Assembly (NCBI GenBank): GCA_963702165.1
Contig: OY969722.1
Coordinates: 1,302,001-1,366,000, forward strand
Origin: Terrimesophilobacter sp963702165
GTDB taxonomy: Bacteria > Actinomycetota > Actinomycetes > Actinomycetales > Microbacteriaceae
Length of the DNA: 64,000 bases
Reading direction: 5' to 3'
Part shown: positions 42,628 to 53,276 of the stretch, one piece after another
Numbering within the stretch: the stretch's first letter is position 1
Layout: each line of letters opens with the position of its first letter
Notes under the pieces: model-generated
What the model saw: the letters and a program-made list of their open reading frames with translations, nothing else
What the model was told of the DNA's origin: nothing
The model's database searches: none
Made by a program: the position numbers and the translations under genes

Positions 42628-44009
42628 GCCGCCGCCGATCGGGCGAGGGCACGAGCGAAGTCACTCAGCGATCCGATCGTGAGCACGCTCAGGCCGGGCA
42701 CGCGACGCAGGCCGGGAATCGTCTCAGGGTCGCAGACCACCGCGACGACCTCGACGTCGACAGGAAAGCTGGCGGATGCCGCCCGTAGCGTGCCCGGTGT
42801 TGGCAGCGAGCCGCAGACCAGGAAGGCGACGGACACGCCCGAGATGCCGTCGGCGACCACGCGAGCCACATCCCGCACCTGCAGGGCGGTGGGAGCCAGG
42901 TCTACCGTCGCCAGGTCATCCAGTAGTCGGGGCCGCGTCAGCGTGTCCAGCTTGGCGACCGAGAACAGCTTGCGCTTGGCGAACTCTGGGGTGCGCTCTC
43001 CCACCACCACGGAGACCTGGCGCGCATCCCGGATGGCTCGCACGCCGAGCGATCCGGTGACGCTGACCGCGAGCTCGAATTCGTCGGCGTTGGCGTAGTC
43101 CGCCTCGGCGAGGCTCAGCGCGACCACGAGGTGGCTGCGCCGGGTCTCCTCGAACTGGCGCACCATGTAGGTCCCGGTCTTCGCCGTGCTCTTCCAGTGG
43201 ATGTAGCGCCGTTCGTCACCGGTGGTGTACTCGCGCAGGGCGTGGAAGGCGACATCGCTGTTGGAGAGCTGCCGGGTCGGGTTCCCCTCGAGGTCGCGGA
43301 TGAATCCAGTGGTCGTGCTCGGGATGCCGATGGTGCGCGGGTGCACGAACAGCTGGCTCTGATCTGTCCACAGCAGTTCGCGCCGCACGAGACCGATCGG
43401 GTCGGCGCGGACCGTGCGCACCGGGCCGACCGAGAGCACGCCGCGCTTGGCTGTGGGGATGACGAAGTCGTGGTCAAACGTGGTGCCTCGGCCGAGGCCC
43501 GGCATGGCGAACTCTGCGAGTCCCCGCCCGACCGGTACCTCCACCGTCGTCCCGAGAAGACGCCGGCGGGTGGGGTTGCGGGCGACCACGGTCCCGACTG
43601 CTTCTTCTCCGACTACGACTCGAGGATGCTCGAGGGTCAGGTCGAACTGGAACGGGCTGCGACCGACGAGGTAGAGCACCGCGAACAGCAGCAGGATCAC
43701 GCACAGGTAGCCGACGACAAGCAGTTCGCTCCAGCCGAATCGGTAGCCGGCGATGAGGCTCAGCGGCAGGACCGCGAGCAGGGTCCAGCCGAGCGGTGTG
43801 ATGACCCCCGCGATCCTGCTGAGGGATTCGCGCAGCACCGCGCCGACCGACTTGCTGAAGCGCACGATCGCGACGATGGTGTCGGCGAGCACGCCGGTGC
43901 GGTCGCCGACGATCCGGGCGCGGGCGTTGTGCAGGTCGAGCGTTGAGGCCGTGTCGAAGCGGCCGGAGACGGCTCGCGGCGACTGAGTGCGGACGATGCC
44001 GTTTTTCAC
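42624..44009 (-). CDS. DUF58 domain membrane protein
   Basis: A 461-residue protein with two hydrophobic segments (about 69-90 and 95-115), then an immunoglobulin-like stretch and the DUF58 core: REYTTGDERRYIHWKSTAKTGTYMVRQFEETR (about 255-285), followed by a vWA-like half. DUF58 proteins accompany MoxR ATPases throughout bacteria and probably form a chaperone-like pair. The start overlaps the moxR stop by ATGA. It may use ATG 44009; no better start is visible. Confidence 0.88.
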   Translation of the reverse strand: MKNGIVRTQSPRAVSGRFDTASTLDLHNARARIVGDRTGVLADTIVAIVRFSKSVGAVLRESLSRIAGVITPLGWTLLAVLPLSLIAGYRFGWSELLVVGYLCVILLLFAVLYLVGRSPFQFDLTLEHPRVVVGEEAVGTVVARNPTRRRLLGTTVEVPVGRGLAEFAMPGLGRGTTFDHDFVIPTAKRGVLSVGPVRTVRADPIGLVRRELLWTDQSQLFVHPRTIGIPSTTTGFIRDLEGNPTRQLSNSDVAFHALREYTTGDERRYIHWKSTAKTGTYMVRQFEETRRSHLVVALSLAEADYANADEFELAVSVTGSLGVRAIRDARQVSVVVGERTPEFAKRKLFSVAKLDTLTRPRLLDDLATVDLAPTALQVRDVARVVADGISGVSVAFLVCGSLPTPGTLRAASASFPVDVEVVAVVCDPETIPGLRRVPGLSVLTIGSLSDFARALARSAAA

Positions 44010-44977
44010 ACGGCTTGCCTCTCGGACGGCGGCGGCGTCTCGAGCAGCAGCTGGGCGACGATGCTGGAAGCCGTGACACCCTCGAACTCCGCCTCCGGGT
44101 CGAGCACGAGCCGGTGCGCGAGCACCGGCTCCGCGAGCACCTTGACGTCATCCGGGATGACGTAGTGGCGACCGCTCGCGGCCGCGAGCGTCTTCGCCGT
44201 CCGCACGAGCGCGAGAGCGGCGCGCACGCTGGCTCCCAGCCGCACCTCGTCCGAGTTGCGGCTCGCGTCGACGAGTCGGGAGACGTAATCGTTGATCGAC
44301 GGGTCGACATGAACCGTGCGGGCCTGAGCGGCCAACTCGATGATCTGGGCCGCGGTGACCACGGCCGGGATCGTCGAATCGTGGGCACGCGTCCCCGCGC
44401 CCTGGAGGATGCGCAGCGTGGACGCGTGGTCCGGATAGCCGATCGAGGCCTTCATGATGAAGCGGTCGAGTTGTGCCTCCGGCAGTCGGTAGGTGCCGGC
44501 CTGCTCGATCGGGTTCTGCGTTGCGATGACCATGAACGGCATCCCAACATCGTGGGTGACGCCGTCGACGGTGACGTGATCCTCTTCCATGACCTCGAGT
44601 AGGGCAGCCTGCGTCTTCGGGCTCGCACGGTTGATCTCGTCGGCGAGCACGATGTTGGCGAACACAGGGCCGCGGTGGAACTCGAACTCGCCGGAGCGCT
44701 GGTCGTACACGCTCACCCCGGTGATGTCCCCAGGGAGCAGGTCGGGTGTGAACTGGATCCGGCTGGTCGAGCCGTCGATGCTCTGCGCCATCGCGCGGGC
44801 GAGGCTGGTCTTCCCGGTGCCAGGGTAGTCCTCGAGCAGCAGGTGGCCATCGCTGAGCATTGCGGTGAACGCGAGCTTGACGATGAACGTCTTGCCCAGC
44901 AGCACCTGGTCGACACCAGCAACGAGCCGGTTGAAGACGTCGGCGAACTGCGTGGCCTGCTCTGGGGTCATCGTCAT
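44006..44977 (-). CDS. MoxR-family AAA+ ATPase
   Basis: The protein has 323 residues and is a complete AAA+ module: Walker A LEDYPGTGKTSLA (~49-61), the MoxR box FTPDLLPGDITGVSVYDQ, Walker B IVLADEINRASPKTQAALLEVMEE, sensor 1 VIATQNPIEQAGTYRLPEAQLDRF and an alpha-helical lid with sensor 2 LGASVRAALALVRTAKTLAA. MoxR proteins act with DUF58/vWA partners in assembly or maturation of surface complexes. It is encoded 61 nt after the giant surface protein and overlaps DUF58. Confidence 0.93.
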   Translation of the reverse strand: MTMTPEQATQFADVFNRLVAGVDQVLLGKTFIVKLAFTAMLSDGHLLLEDYPGTGKTSLARAMAQSIDGSTSRIQFTPDLLPGDITGVSVYDQRSGEFEFHRGPVFANIVLADEINRASPKTQAALLEVMEEDHVTVDGVTHDVGMPFMVIATQNPIEQAGTYRLPEAQLDRFIMKASIGYPDHASTLRILQGAGTRAHDSTIPAVVTAAQIIELAAQARTVHVDPSINDYVSRLVDASRNSDEVRLGASVRAALALVRTAKTLAAASGRHYVIPDDVKVLAEPVLAHRLVLDPEAEFEGVTASSIVAQLLLETPPPSERQAV

Positions 44978-45038
44978 GCTGTTGCCTCTTCCGTGGTGCG
45001 TGTGGATGTCGTGGTCGTGCGGGTCATTGCGAAGTCAA

Positions 45039-48000
45039 TCATGGCGAGCACACCGCCTCGGCGTAGCCGGGATCGGGGTACTGCGTACCGGTTCCGAAGT
45101 CGACGACGGCCTTGACTCGGACCGAGACCTGGCTGCCGAGCAGTCCGGGCGGTGGCACCTTCGGATTCGGGTCGAAGGTGGTCCAGCCGCCGAGCACGGC
45201 GCCGTCGTTGAACGACCACAGGTAGCTGACCGTCGGCGAGCCGGCGTTGATCGGGGGGTTGGCCAACGCATCCTCGCCGATGACACAACTGAGCACGCTC
45301 GCCCGCGCGTTCACCGGGGTGATGGTCTGCGGGGCGGATGCCGGTCCGCAGAAGCCGTCCGAGAGGTCACGGCAGCCGCGGAAGCTGATCGTGAGCGGAT
45401 GCCCGTAGACGCTCGAGTCTGCGATCGACGTGAGCCAGCGGTCGGCCGGAACGTCGCGCCATGCGCCGCCGTTCACCTGGTACTGGAACTTCTCGGCCGA
45501 CAGGCTCGCGACCGCGAGGTCGGTGCCCGCGCGTGCGTCGTACTGCCCGCCATGGGCTTCGAGCACCACGCTCCCGCTCGCCTGGCCGGGGGGCCTCAGG
45601 CTCAGCACAGAACCGGAGGCGGTTGGCGTGCAGTAGTAGCCGTTGTCCGCGTAGACGACGTAGCGGTAGGTGCCACCGTCGTCGGTGGAGGTGTCGACCC
45701 AGCCGCTGGCGACCGGACCACCGGATCCTGGGCTCGGCGCGCGGCACACCGTCGGCATGGCGTCACTCGCGTTGAACCGTCCGACCGAGTAGTTCACCGA
45801 CGGTGCGCCGTTTGCGGCGCTCGCTCCCCAGGTGACCCGGATGTGGCCCTGCGCGTTGACGACCGCCGCGGCGACACCGCCTGCGGTCTGGCTGGGCGGC
45901 CCGACCGTCGTCACCGCCACCGGGGCGTTGCGCTGCCAGGCGGCGCTGCTCAGCACTTGCGCGCTGTTGCGCGCGTACACGCTCACCGAATACTGGGTGG
46001 CCGGCGCAAGCTCCCCGCCACCGTTGCTGAACGCGAACGTGGTCGTGCCTGGTCCGACCGTCGGTGACAGGTCGACCCCGGGGCCGACGATGCGGATGGT
46101 GTAGCCGACGAGCGCTGAACCCGGCGACGGGTCCGGCACCGGACTCCAGGAGACCGAGATAGACCCGCCGGCCGGCGCGGTGTTCGTCGGGACCGCGGAG
46201 ATTCCGCTCGGCGCGGCCGGCAGCACGTCCGACCAGGCGCTGCTCGGCGCGGTAGCCGGAGCCCCGCGGCCGATCGAGTTGATCGCGACGACGGCGACGG
46301 TCAGCGAGTGCTCCGGTCCGTTGCCCGGCGTCGGGATGTCGCAGCCGCTGGTGATGGCGCACGTGGTCGTGCTGACCACGCCGCCGGCGCGACTGGCGAT
46401 GACCTCGTAGCCGGTGATCGGTGAGTTGTTTGCGGCTCCTGGCGTCCACGCAACGGTCAGGCGCCGGTCTCCGAACGAGGTGACGGTGACCCCGGTGACC
46501 GGGTCGGGGACGTCCTGGATCTGGACGCGCACACTGCCCCACACCGCACGGTCCATGTCCCGCGTCGCGTCGAGGACCCGGTACTGGATGTTGATGTCGT
46601 GCGGAGCCGCGTCCTCAGCGACCGTCACGGACAGCCGGCGATTGTCCGTGCTCGGCACAATCTGCACGCCGGCCGGCAGTGCGGAACCGTCGATGCCGCG
46701 CACATCGATCACCGACATCGGGCTTCCGGGGAACGGGTTGCCCGGTTCGTCATTGGCGAGCACGTCGACGACGGTCGTCTGCCCGCGCGCGGCGATGGCG
46801 ATGTCGTCCGCCGGTCGCGCGAGCGGTCTGCTGGAGGCCACCACCGAGAGCTGGATGCTGCCGGCCTTGCCGACGGCCAGGTCGTCCCTGACACCGAGCA
46901 CGAGGGCCGTGGTCGAACCCTTGACCGCGTTCTCCGCCGCCCGGATCACCAGCTCCTGCCCGGTGAGCGAGTAGCTGAAGCCGACCGGCAGCGGCGCGAG
47001 CGCCGTGTAGGTGAGCTCGTCCAGGTCATCCGGATACGGGTAGGTGGTGAGCTGGAGCAGGTCGAGCACCTTCTCCTCTGCGGGCTCGAACTCGATGACG
47101 CCGCCGTTGAACACGGGCGGCTGGTTCTCGCGCGGGGTGACGTCGATCGGCAGCACAAGGGTCGCGCGGCGACCGTTCGGGTCGTTCGCGCTCGCCCCGT
47201 CGGTGACCTCGAACGAGATCGAGGCGGGCCCGAAGTACTTGTCCGCGGAGGTGAACACGAGCGTGTGGTCGTCGATGACCAGCGAATCGCCGTTGGCGTG
47301 AGTGGCCTGCACGGTCGTGCGGTCCGCGAGCCGCACCGTGCCGCCGCCGATCGCGACGACGTACTCGGCCAGCGGGATGCGCAGGGTCGACTCGCTCGGA
47401 ATGGTGAGCGGCCGAGCCCGCCGGTTCACCTGCGGGAGGGCGTCGTCGTAGCCGGGCACCCAGATGAAGGCATACGACACGATCGTGGAGTCGGCGGGGT
47501 GCGCGACCCCGAACGGGATGATCTGGCTCTTGTCCTGGACGCGCACGCGGATGCGCTGACCGTCGGTCAACTGCGGCCGCACTGTCGAACCCGGGCAGCA
47601 GGGAGACCCGCAGCGACGACACCGGCCCGTCCGCGAAGAAGACGCCGGCGAGCACGTTGACGTCGACCTCGTCCCGGTCGAGGACATCGGTCAGGGTGAG
47701 CACGGTGTCGGTGGCGACCGGGTATGAGAGCGGCGCTTCAGGGTCGACGGTCACGGTCAGGAACGCCGAACTGGTGCCGCCCAGCTCATTCTGGATCCGG
47801 TAGATGATGCCGTAGGAGCCCGGCGCTGCGGGCGCGATGACGGTGACCACCTCACCGTTGGTCTCGGCGACGATATCCGGCGTATTCGGCTCGACCCCGA
47901 CCACGGTCAGCGGGCTTCCATCGGGATCGGAGTCGTTGCCGAGCACCTGCACCGTCACAGTGCTGCCCGGGCGGGTGAGCACTTCGTCGGCGGTCGCCAC

Positions 48001-50919
48001 CGGGTTGCGCGGCCCGTCGAGCCGGGCGGTGATGCCGACGCGGACGGTTCCGGTCGCCCGTGCGCCCAGGGCGTCGACGACCGTGTAGGTGAAGGTGTCC
48101 GTGCCTGCCGAGTAGGTGCCGGCCTCATAGGTGAGCGTGTCGGCGGTGACACCGACCACCGCGCCCTTCTGCGGGTTGGTCGCCTGTCCCAGCAGTTGCA
48201 CGGTGTCCCCGTCGGGGTCGATCCCTGACAGCGGGATGCTGATGGTCACCGACTCGCCCGCAAGCACGCGAGCGATGACTGGCTGCGGCGCCGGCGGCTG
48301 GTTGGTCTCCGGCACGGCCTCCCGCACCGCGATCTGCACCTGCGCCTGCGCTGCCTGCCCGTCCGGGCCGGTCACCTCATAGGTCGCGGTGAAGTTGCCC
48401 GGCTCCTGGGGCGCGAGATAGCGGAGGATGTTGCCCGCGGCGAACAGCAGACCGGCTCCGTCGCCGAGGGTCGTCGCCAGCTTCGGGCTGAGAGTGAGTT
48501 CTTCGCCATCCGGATGCGAGTCGTTCGCGAGCACCGGAATGTCGATCGCCGCACCGACGCGCACCGAGGTCGCATCGGAGACGGCAACGGGCGGCTGCAG
48601 CAGTGTCGGCCTGGGGATCTCGACGACCGTGACGACGCCCTCTGCCTCGGCGAGGCCGTTGCTGACCCGGTAGTTGAAGGTGACCGGGCCGGAGTCGAAC
48701 GGCGCGGTCAGTGTCACGCGCACGGCACGCTGTTCGAGAATCTCGGCCTGGATGCCAGAGCCTGACGGGATGTTGTACACGCCGGTGAGCAGCAGCACGC
48801 CACCGGCCGGGTCGATGTCGGTGCCCGCGATGTCTACGGTCTCGGTGCCCAGTGTCTGCACGAACACGGTCTTCGGCACCGTGATGGGCTTGGTGCCCGC
48901 ATCCGGCGGCGCGGCGACGTCGATGCGCACGATCCCGGTCGCTGACTGGGTGCCGTCGTTGACCACGTATTCGAGGTTGAAGGTGCGGGGTTGTTCGCTC
49001 AGGAAGCGGAAGGTTCCCCGCTCCAGGTTGGTCGTGATGGTCGCCCCGGCGACGGACGGGACGCTGCCGAGGCGCACCTCGCCGGTGCCGCCGCGCACGT
49101 GCTCGAGCGGCGACACTCGGATCTCCTGTCCGGCGTAGGCGAGCACCACGAAAGGCTCGGCGATGATCGGCACCTCGCCAGCCGGAGACACCTCGACCGT
49201 CAGCGTGCCGAAGCCCTCGGCCGAGCCGTCGGTGACACCGAGGGTGACTGTGCGGCTGGGGCCGCTGCCACCGCCCTCCGTGAACACGACGACCCCCTCG
49301 GGCTTGTAGCTGACCTGGTCGGGACCGGCGACCGCGGCAGAGGACAGGTAGATGGAGTCACCGTCTGGATCGACCCAGTCGCCGAGCACAGGGGTGCTGA
49401 CGCGGCCGCGCTCGGCGACGAGCGTGGAGGAGTTGCGCACCTGCTGCGGCGGCGAGTTCTCCCCCGCGGAACGGACCGTGACGGTGACCCTGGCGGTCGC
49501 TTCGCCGCCGCGGCCGTCGCTGATGGTGTAGTCGAAGGTGAGGACTCCGGATGCCGCCGGCGTCAGGCTCAGCTGCAGTTGCTGCCGATTGTTGATGAGG
49601 TCGAGCCGGCCGATCGCCTCGTCCAGCGGGGTGACGAGCGAGATGACCAGCACGTCGCCGTTCGGGTCGTAATCGTTGAGCAGCACGGGCAGCACCGAGC
49701 TGCGGCCCGGCCGCGCACCGAACTCGTCCGGCACCGCGACCGGCGGCTGCTGGACCTTCTCGAACTCGGTCTCGGCATCCGGATCATCGACGACGATCTC
49801 GTTGTCGTCCTGGGCCACGTTGATCAACTGGTCCCAGTTGTCGATCAGCTCACCGGAGCGCTGCACGGCCCAGGTGGCACCGCTCGCCGGATCGTTCAGC
49901 ACGACGCGGGCGTCGTTGACGTTAAAGGTCAACTGCGCAGCGCCGGCCGGCATGGCGTCGAGCGTGAGGAGCTCGCCAGCGCCGTCGCCGCACTTCCGCC
50001 AGGCGCCGCCGTCTGACCAGGCCGCGTAGGTGCAGCCGTCGACCTCGACCGGCGCGGCGGCGAACCCGCCCCGACCGTCGACCAGGGTGCGAGGTTCGGC
50101 GGATGCCAGCGGCACCGACAGCAACCCCCCACTGAAGGCGATGAGCGCCTCCGACCCGGATTCGGTCGAGGACTGCAGCCGCGGCCGGTCCGCGGCCGTG
50201 AAGGCGTCGGACAGGTCGAGCTCGCGGCCGTCGATGACCAGCTGACGCGAGATCGCGTCGAACAGCAGCCAGCTGCCGCCGATCCTGGCGACCGACAGTT
50301 GGGCATTGTCCTCATCGAACGGCTGCGGCATGGTTTGCACGGTCGACATCGAGCCCGCCGCGTCGACCAGGTAGAACTGCGCTGCCGCCTGCGAGTACGC
50401 AGCGAGCTGCCCTTGCGCATCGACGCTGTAGACAGCGCCGCCGCCCAGGTTCAGTGTGGGCTCCGATTCGAGGTCGAAAGTGGCGAGGTCGGCGACCGGC
50501 ATCATCCACACGCGCCCGTCGCCGTCCGTCAGCACCGCGTTCTCTCCGGCGAGGAAGACTCTCGGCGTGACGGTGGGCGTCGGCACGCCGTCGATCACCG
50601 TCGACGTCGCGGGGTCGATGATGTCGATCCGGGCGTTGCCGCGGTCGAGCATGAGCACATCTGCGCCGTGCTGCACGACCTCGAGTTCCGCGCCATCCGC
50701 CTCGACGATCGAGTTGAATTCGAGCACCTGGGTGTTGGCGCGCCCGATGACGTGACGCTCACCGTTGGCGACCCACACCGAAGCGTCGTTGAGATTAACC
50801 TTCTGCGCCTCGTACCCACCGGAGACCACGGCGACCGTCGCGACCAGGGCGGCGATTACGCCGCAGCTGGTGACCGTCGCGGCGAGCGATCGGTGGTCCT
50901 TCAGCCAGCGCTTCAGCAT
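45039..50919 (-). pseudogene. Giant Ig-like/fibronectin III surface protein, one frameshift
   Basis: Read through a single frameshift near 47585-47600, this gives ~1,960 residues. An N-terminal signal anchor (SLAATVTSCGVIAALVATVAVV, first ~33 residues) is followed by a beta-propeller-like region (about 40-380), about eight Ig/cadherin-like repeats with NDYDPNGD, NDSHPDGE and NDSDPDGS-type motifs, further Ig-like units after the shift, and three or four fibronectin III domains near the end (PVTGVTVTSFGDRRLTVAWTPGAANNSPITGYEV). The frame moves by +1 at LLPGFDS/TVRPQLTDG. Both halves are otherwise intact, so it may be a sequence error. Extracytoplasmic by prediction; fn3-type partner of the kinase cluster. 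Confidence 0.82.
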
Positions 50920-50929
50920 GGGTGGTCCG

Positions 50930-52342
50930 TCACTGGCCTATCTGCACGCATTTCTCGCCGCTGGCAGGGCCGGTGCGACCCTCGCGGTTGACGGTGACCG
51001 TGATGCAGACCCGGTCTCCGCTGTTGGCTGCGACCGAGAACGAGTCCGACTGCTGGATGCTCGACGAGCGTCCGCCGTCCGTCGAGATCTGATAGCTGTC
51101 GCCGTTCACAAGGCCCGGATCGGACCAGCTGAAGGTCACCGCATCCGCGTGCAGCTGGGCCTCGATGTCGGTGACCTGCGGGATGTCCCCCAGGGTGCTT
51201 CTGAGCAGCACGATCGCGGCGACCGCGCCAAGGGTGATCACAAGCATGGCGCTGATCACGGTGATCCACGCGAACGCCGCGATCGGCCGGCCGCCCGGAT
51301 CGCGGCTGTTGGTCGACCTGGCCGTGCCCAGCTCCAGCAGCTGGGTGCCACCGGTGGACTGCCCCGTCCGCAGCCGCTTGCGGCGGCGCGGTGGGGCCGC
51401 GGTCAGCTGCCCGGCCGCGACCCGGATGCGCGTTCTCTCTCCGAGGTCGCCGACGCTGCGTGCCGCCCAGTCGTCCACCGCAACCTCGACCGGCGTCTGG
51501 CGCACCCCCAGTTGGGACTCGACGGCCTGGAACTCCCGCACCAGCTCAAGGGCGGTCGCCGGCCGGTCCTCGGGTTTCCTGGACATCGCGCGCAGCAAGC
51601 TCGCTTCGAGGGCGGCCGGGACATCCGACCTGCCGAGCGGCAGCGGCTTCCCGCGGGTGATGCGGGCCATCAGGTCGGCCGGCTCGTTAGCGCCGCCGGG
51701 GATCTCAAACGGAGAACGTCCGGCCAGCAGCGAGTACACCGTGGCGGCGAGCGAGAACACCTCGCTGGCCACGGTCCCTGCCGTCTGGTCCAGCAGCACC
51801 TCGGGTGCCGACCAGGGGATCGACATGCCGACAGCCTCGAACTGGCCGGATTCGCTCAGCGTTGAGGCGATCCCGAAGTCGGAGAGCACCGGATGCCCGT
51901 ACGCGGTCAGCAGGATGTTGGACGGCTTGATGTCGCGGTGCAGCACACCCTCGCGGTGGGCGGATTCGATGCCGCTGCCCACCTTGATTGCGATCGACAG
52001 CACCTCGACGACCGGGATCCGCTCGCGTCGGTAGCGCTCGCTCAGCGACGGCGAGCACAGCTCCATGACGAGGTAGGGCCGGCCGTCCGCTGACACGCCT
52101 GCCTGGTACACCGTGAGGATCGATGGGTGCGTGCTCAGCTGCGCCATCAGGTTGGCTTCGGCCTGGAACATCTGCCGCACCTGGTCGTTGACCATCTCGC
52201 TCAGCATGACCTTGACGGCCACTTGTCTGCGCGGCATGTTCTGCTCGTACAGGAAGACGTCGGCGAACCCGCCGGAGCCGAGGACGTGCACGTGGGAGAA
52301 CCCGGGCAGCACCGGGGGCTGTGAAGGCAGACGCCGCGCCAT
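50930..52342 (-). CDS. PknB-like Ser/Thr protein kinase, membrane-anchored
   Basis: The kinase is 470 residues long. Domain (about 15-275): Gly loop LGSGGFADV (21-29), VAVKVM (K44), VLHRDIKPSNILL (catalytic D137, N142), SDFGIAS (155-157) and WSAPEVL. A cytoplasmic juxtamembrane linker with basic patches leads to one membrane segment at 355-381 and an extracytoplasmic beta-rich tail resembling a fibronectin III unit (VTFSWSDPGLVNGDSYQISTDGG). It therefore differs from PASTA-bearing PknB. The stop is 10 nt before the giant protein gene, so the two are coupled. Substrates probably include the FHA proteins' partners. Confidence 0.92.
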   Translation of the reverse strand: MARRLPSQPPVLPGFSHVHVLGSGGFADVFLYEQNMPRRQVAVKVMLSEMVNDQVRQMFQAEANLMAQLSTHPSILTVYQAGVSADGRPYLVMELCSPSLSERYRRERIPVVEVLSIAIKVGSGIESAHREGVLHRDIKPSNILLTAYGHPVLSDFGIASTLSESGQFEAVGMSIPWSAPEVLLDQTAGTVASEVFSLAATVYSLLAGRSPFEIPGGANEPADLMARITRGKPLPLGRSDVPAALEASLLRAMSRKPEDRPATALELVREFQAVESQLGVRQTPVEVAVDDWAARSVGDLGERTRIRVAAGQLTAAPPRRRKRLRTGQSTGGTQLLELGTARSTNSRDPGGRPIAAFAWITVISAMLVITLGAVAAIVLLRSTLGDIPQVTDIEAQLHADAVTFSWSDPGLVNGDSYQISTDGGRSSSIQQSDSFSVAANSGDRVCITVTVNREGRTGPASGEKCVQIGQ

Positions 52343-52493
52343 GGTGCCCCCTCACTTCTGCCGTGTCCCCTTGGCGCCTCGGGCGGGCGCCACATCGGTT
52401 CCTACATTGTAGGCAAAGGGAGAGCGAACACTACTCGCCGCGGCGGCACCGGATCAGGTGGCTCGTCACCCCACTCCGAGGGGGCTGGGCGGC
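52343..52493. other. 151-bp gap between phosphatase and kinase genes
   Basis: The only gap over 100 nt inside the cluster upstream of the giant gene. It is locally richer in A/T around 52400-52440 and may hold a secondary promoter for the kinase and the genes behind it. I see no strong hairpin. Confidence 0.35.
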
Positions 52494-53276
52494 TCAGCCG
52501 TCGACGCTGACGACGTCGACCACCAGGGCGGTGATGTTGTCGCGACCACCCGCGGCGAGCGCGGCGTCGACGAGTGCCTTCGCGGTCTCCTCGGCGGCCA
52601 GCCCCGCGGCCAGGTGCAGCCGCAGGCGCTCGTGGTCGACCTCGCGCGACAGCCCGTCGGAGCAGATCAGGAAGCGCGTCGACCGCTTCACCGGCAGAAG
52701 CCAGACGTCAAGCATCGGTTCGGCGTTGAAGCCGACGGCGCGCGTGATGACGTTGCTCTCCGGGTGCTGCTCCGCATCCTCCGGGTCGAGCAGTCCGGCG
52801 CTCACCAGTTCCTGCACGACAGAGTGGTCGACGGTGACCTGGGTGAGCAGATTGCCTTCGAACAGGTAGACGCGCGAGTCGCCGATGTTGAATACCGCCC
52901 ACTGCGGCTGCTCCTCGGAGCGGGTCAGGACCGCGCCGGTGACGGTTGTTCCCACGCCGACGCCCTCGACATCCGTTGCCGACACCAGATCCACGGTCGC
53001 CTGCCGGAGCGCCTGGATGACCGCCTCCGGTGTGGTGAAGTCGTCACCCGCGAGTTCCGCCAGCCGCCTGACCACCGCGTCGCTCGCGACATCGCCCGCC
53101 GCGTGTCCGCCCATGCCGTCTGCAACCGCGAACACCGGCGGCAAGGCGACCAGGCTGTCCTCGTTGTGGGTGCGCTTGCGGCCGACATCCGTCGCCGCTC
53201 CCCAGGCCAGCGTGATGGCGCCGCCGTCCGGAATTTGGATGACGTGCTCTCCGGCGTTGGAACCGAGTTCCGTCAT
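52494..53276 (-). CDS. PP2C-family Ser/Thr protein phosphatase
   Basis: A 260-residue soluble PPM/PP2C phosphatase with the metal-binding motifs complete: WGAATDVGRKRTHNEDSL, VFAVADGMGGHAAGDVAS, VFNIGDSRVYLF, FLICSDGLSREV and GGRDNITALVV. It would remove phosphates added by the kinase encoded just downstream. The start overlaps the FHA gene's stop by 4 nt, indicating translational coupling. The length is normal for a stand-alone PstP-type catalytic domain without a membrane anchor. Confidence 0.94.
   Translation of the reverse strand: MTELGSNAGEHVIQIPDGGAITLAWGAATDVGRKRTHNEDSLVALPPVFAVADGMGGHAAGDVASDAVVRRLAELAGDDFTTPEAVIQALRQATVDLVSATDVEGVGVGTTVTGAVLTRSEEQPQWAVFNIGDSRVYLFEGNLLTQVTVDHSVVQELVSAGLLDPEDAEQHPESNVITRAVGFNAEPMLDVWLLPVKRSTRFLICSDGLSREVDHERLRLHLAAGLAAEETAKALVDAALAAGGRDNITALVVDVVSVDG

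Noticed and set aside
41167..43098. A 643-codon plus-strand open frame
   Set aside because: Antisense to the transglutaminase-fold and DUF58 genes, with a composition typical of a GC-rich shadow frame.
47570..47610. Programmed ribosomal frameshift in the giant protein gene
   Set aside because: No slippery heptamer, rare-codon pause or strong downstream structure is evident, and such shifting is not known for this family.
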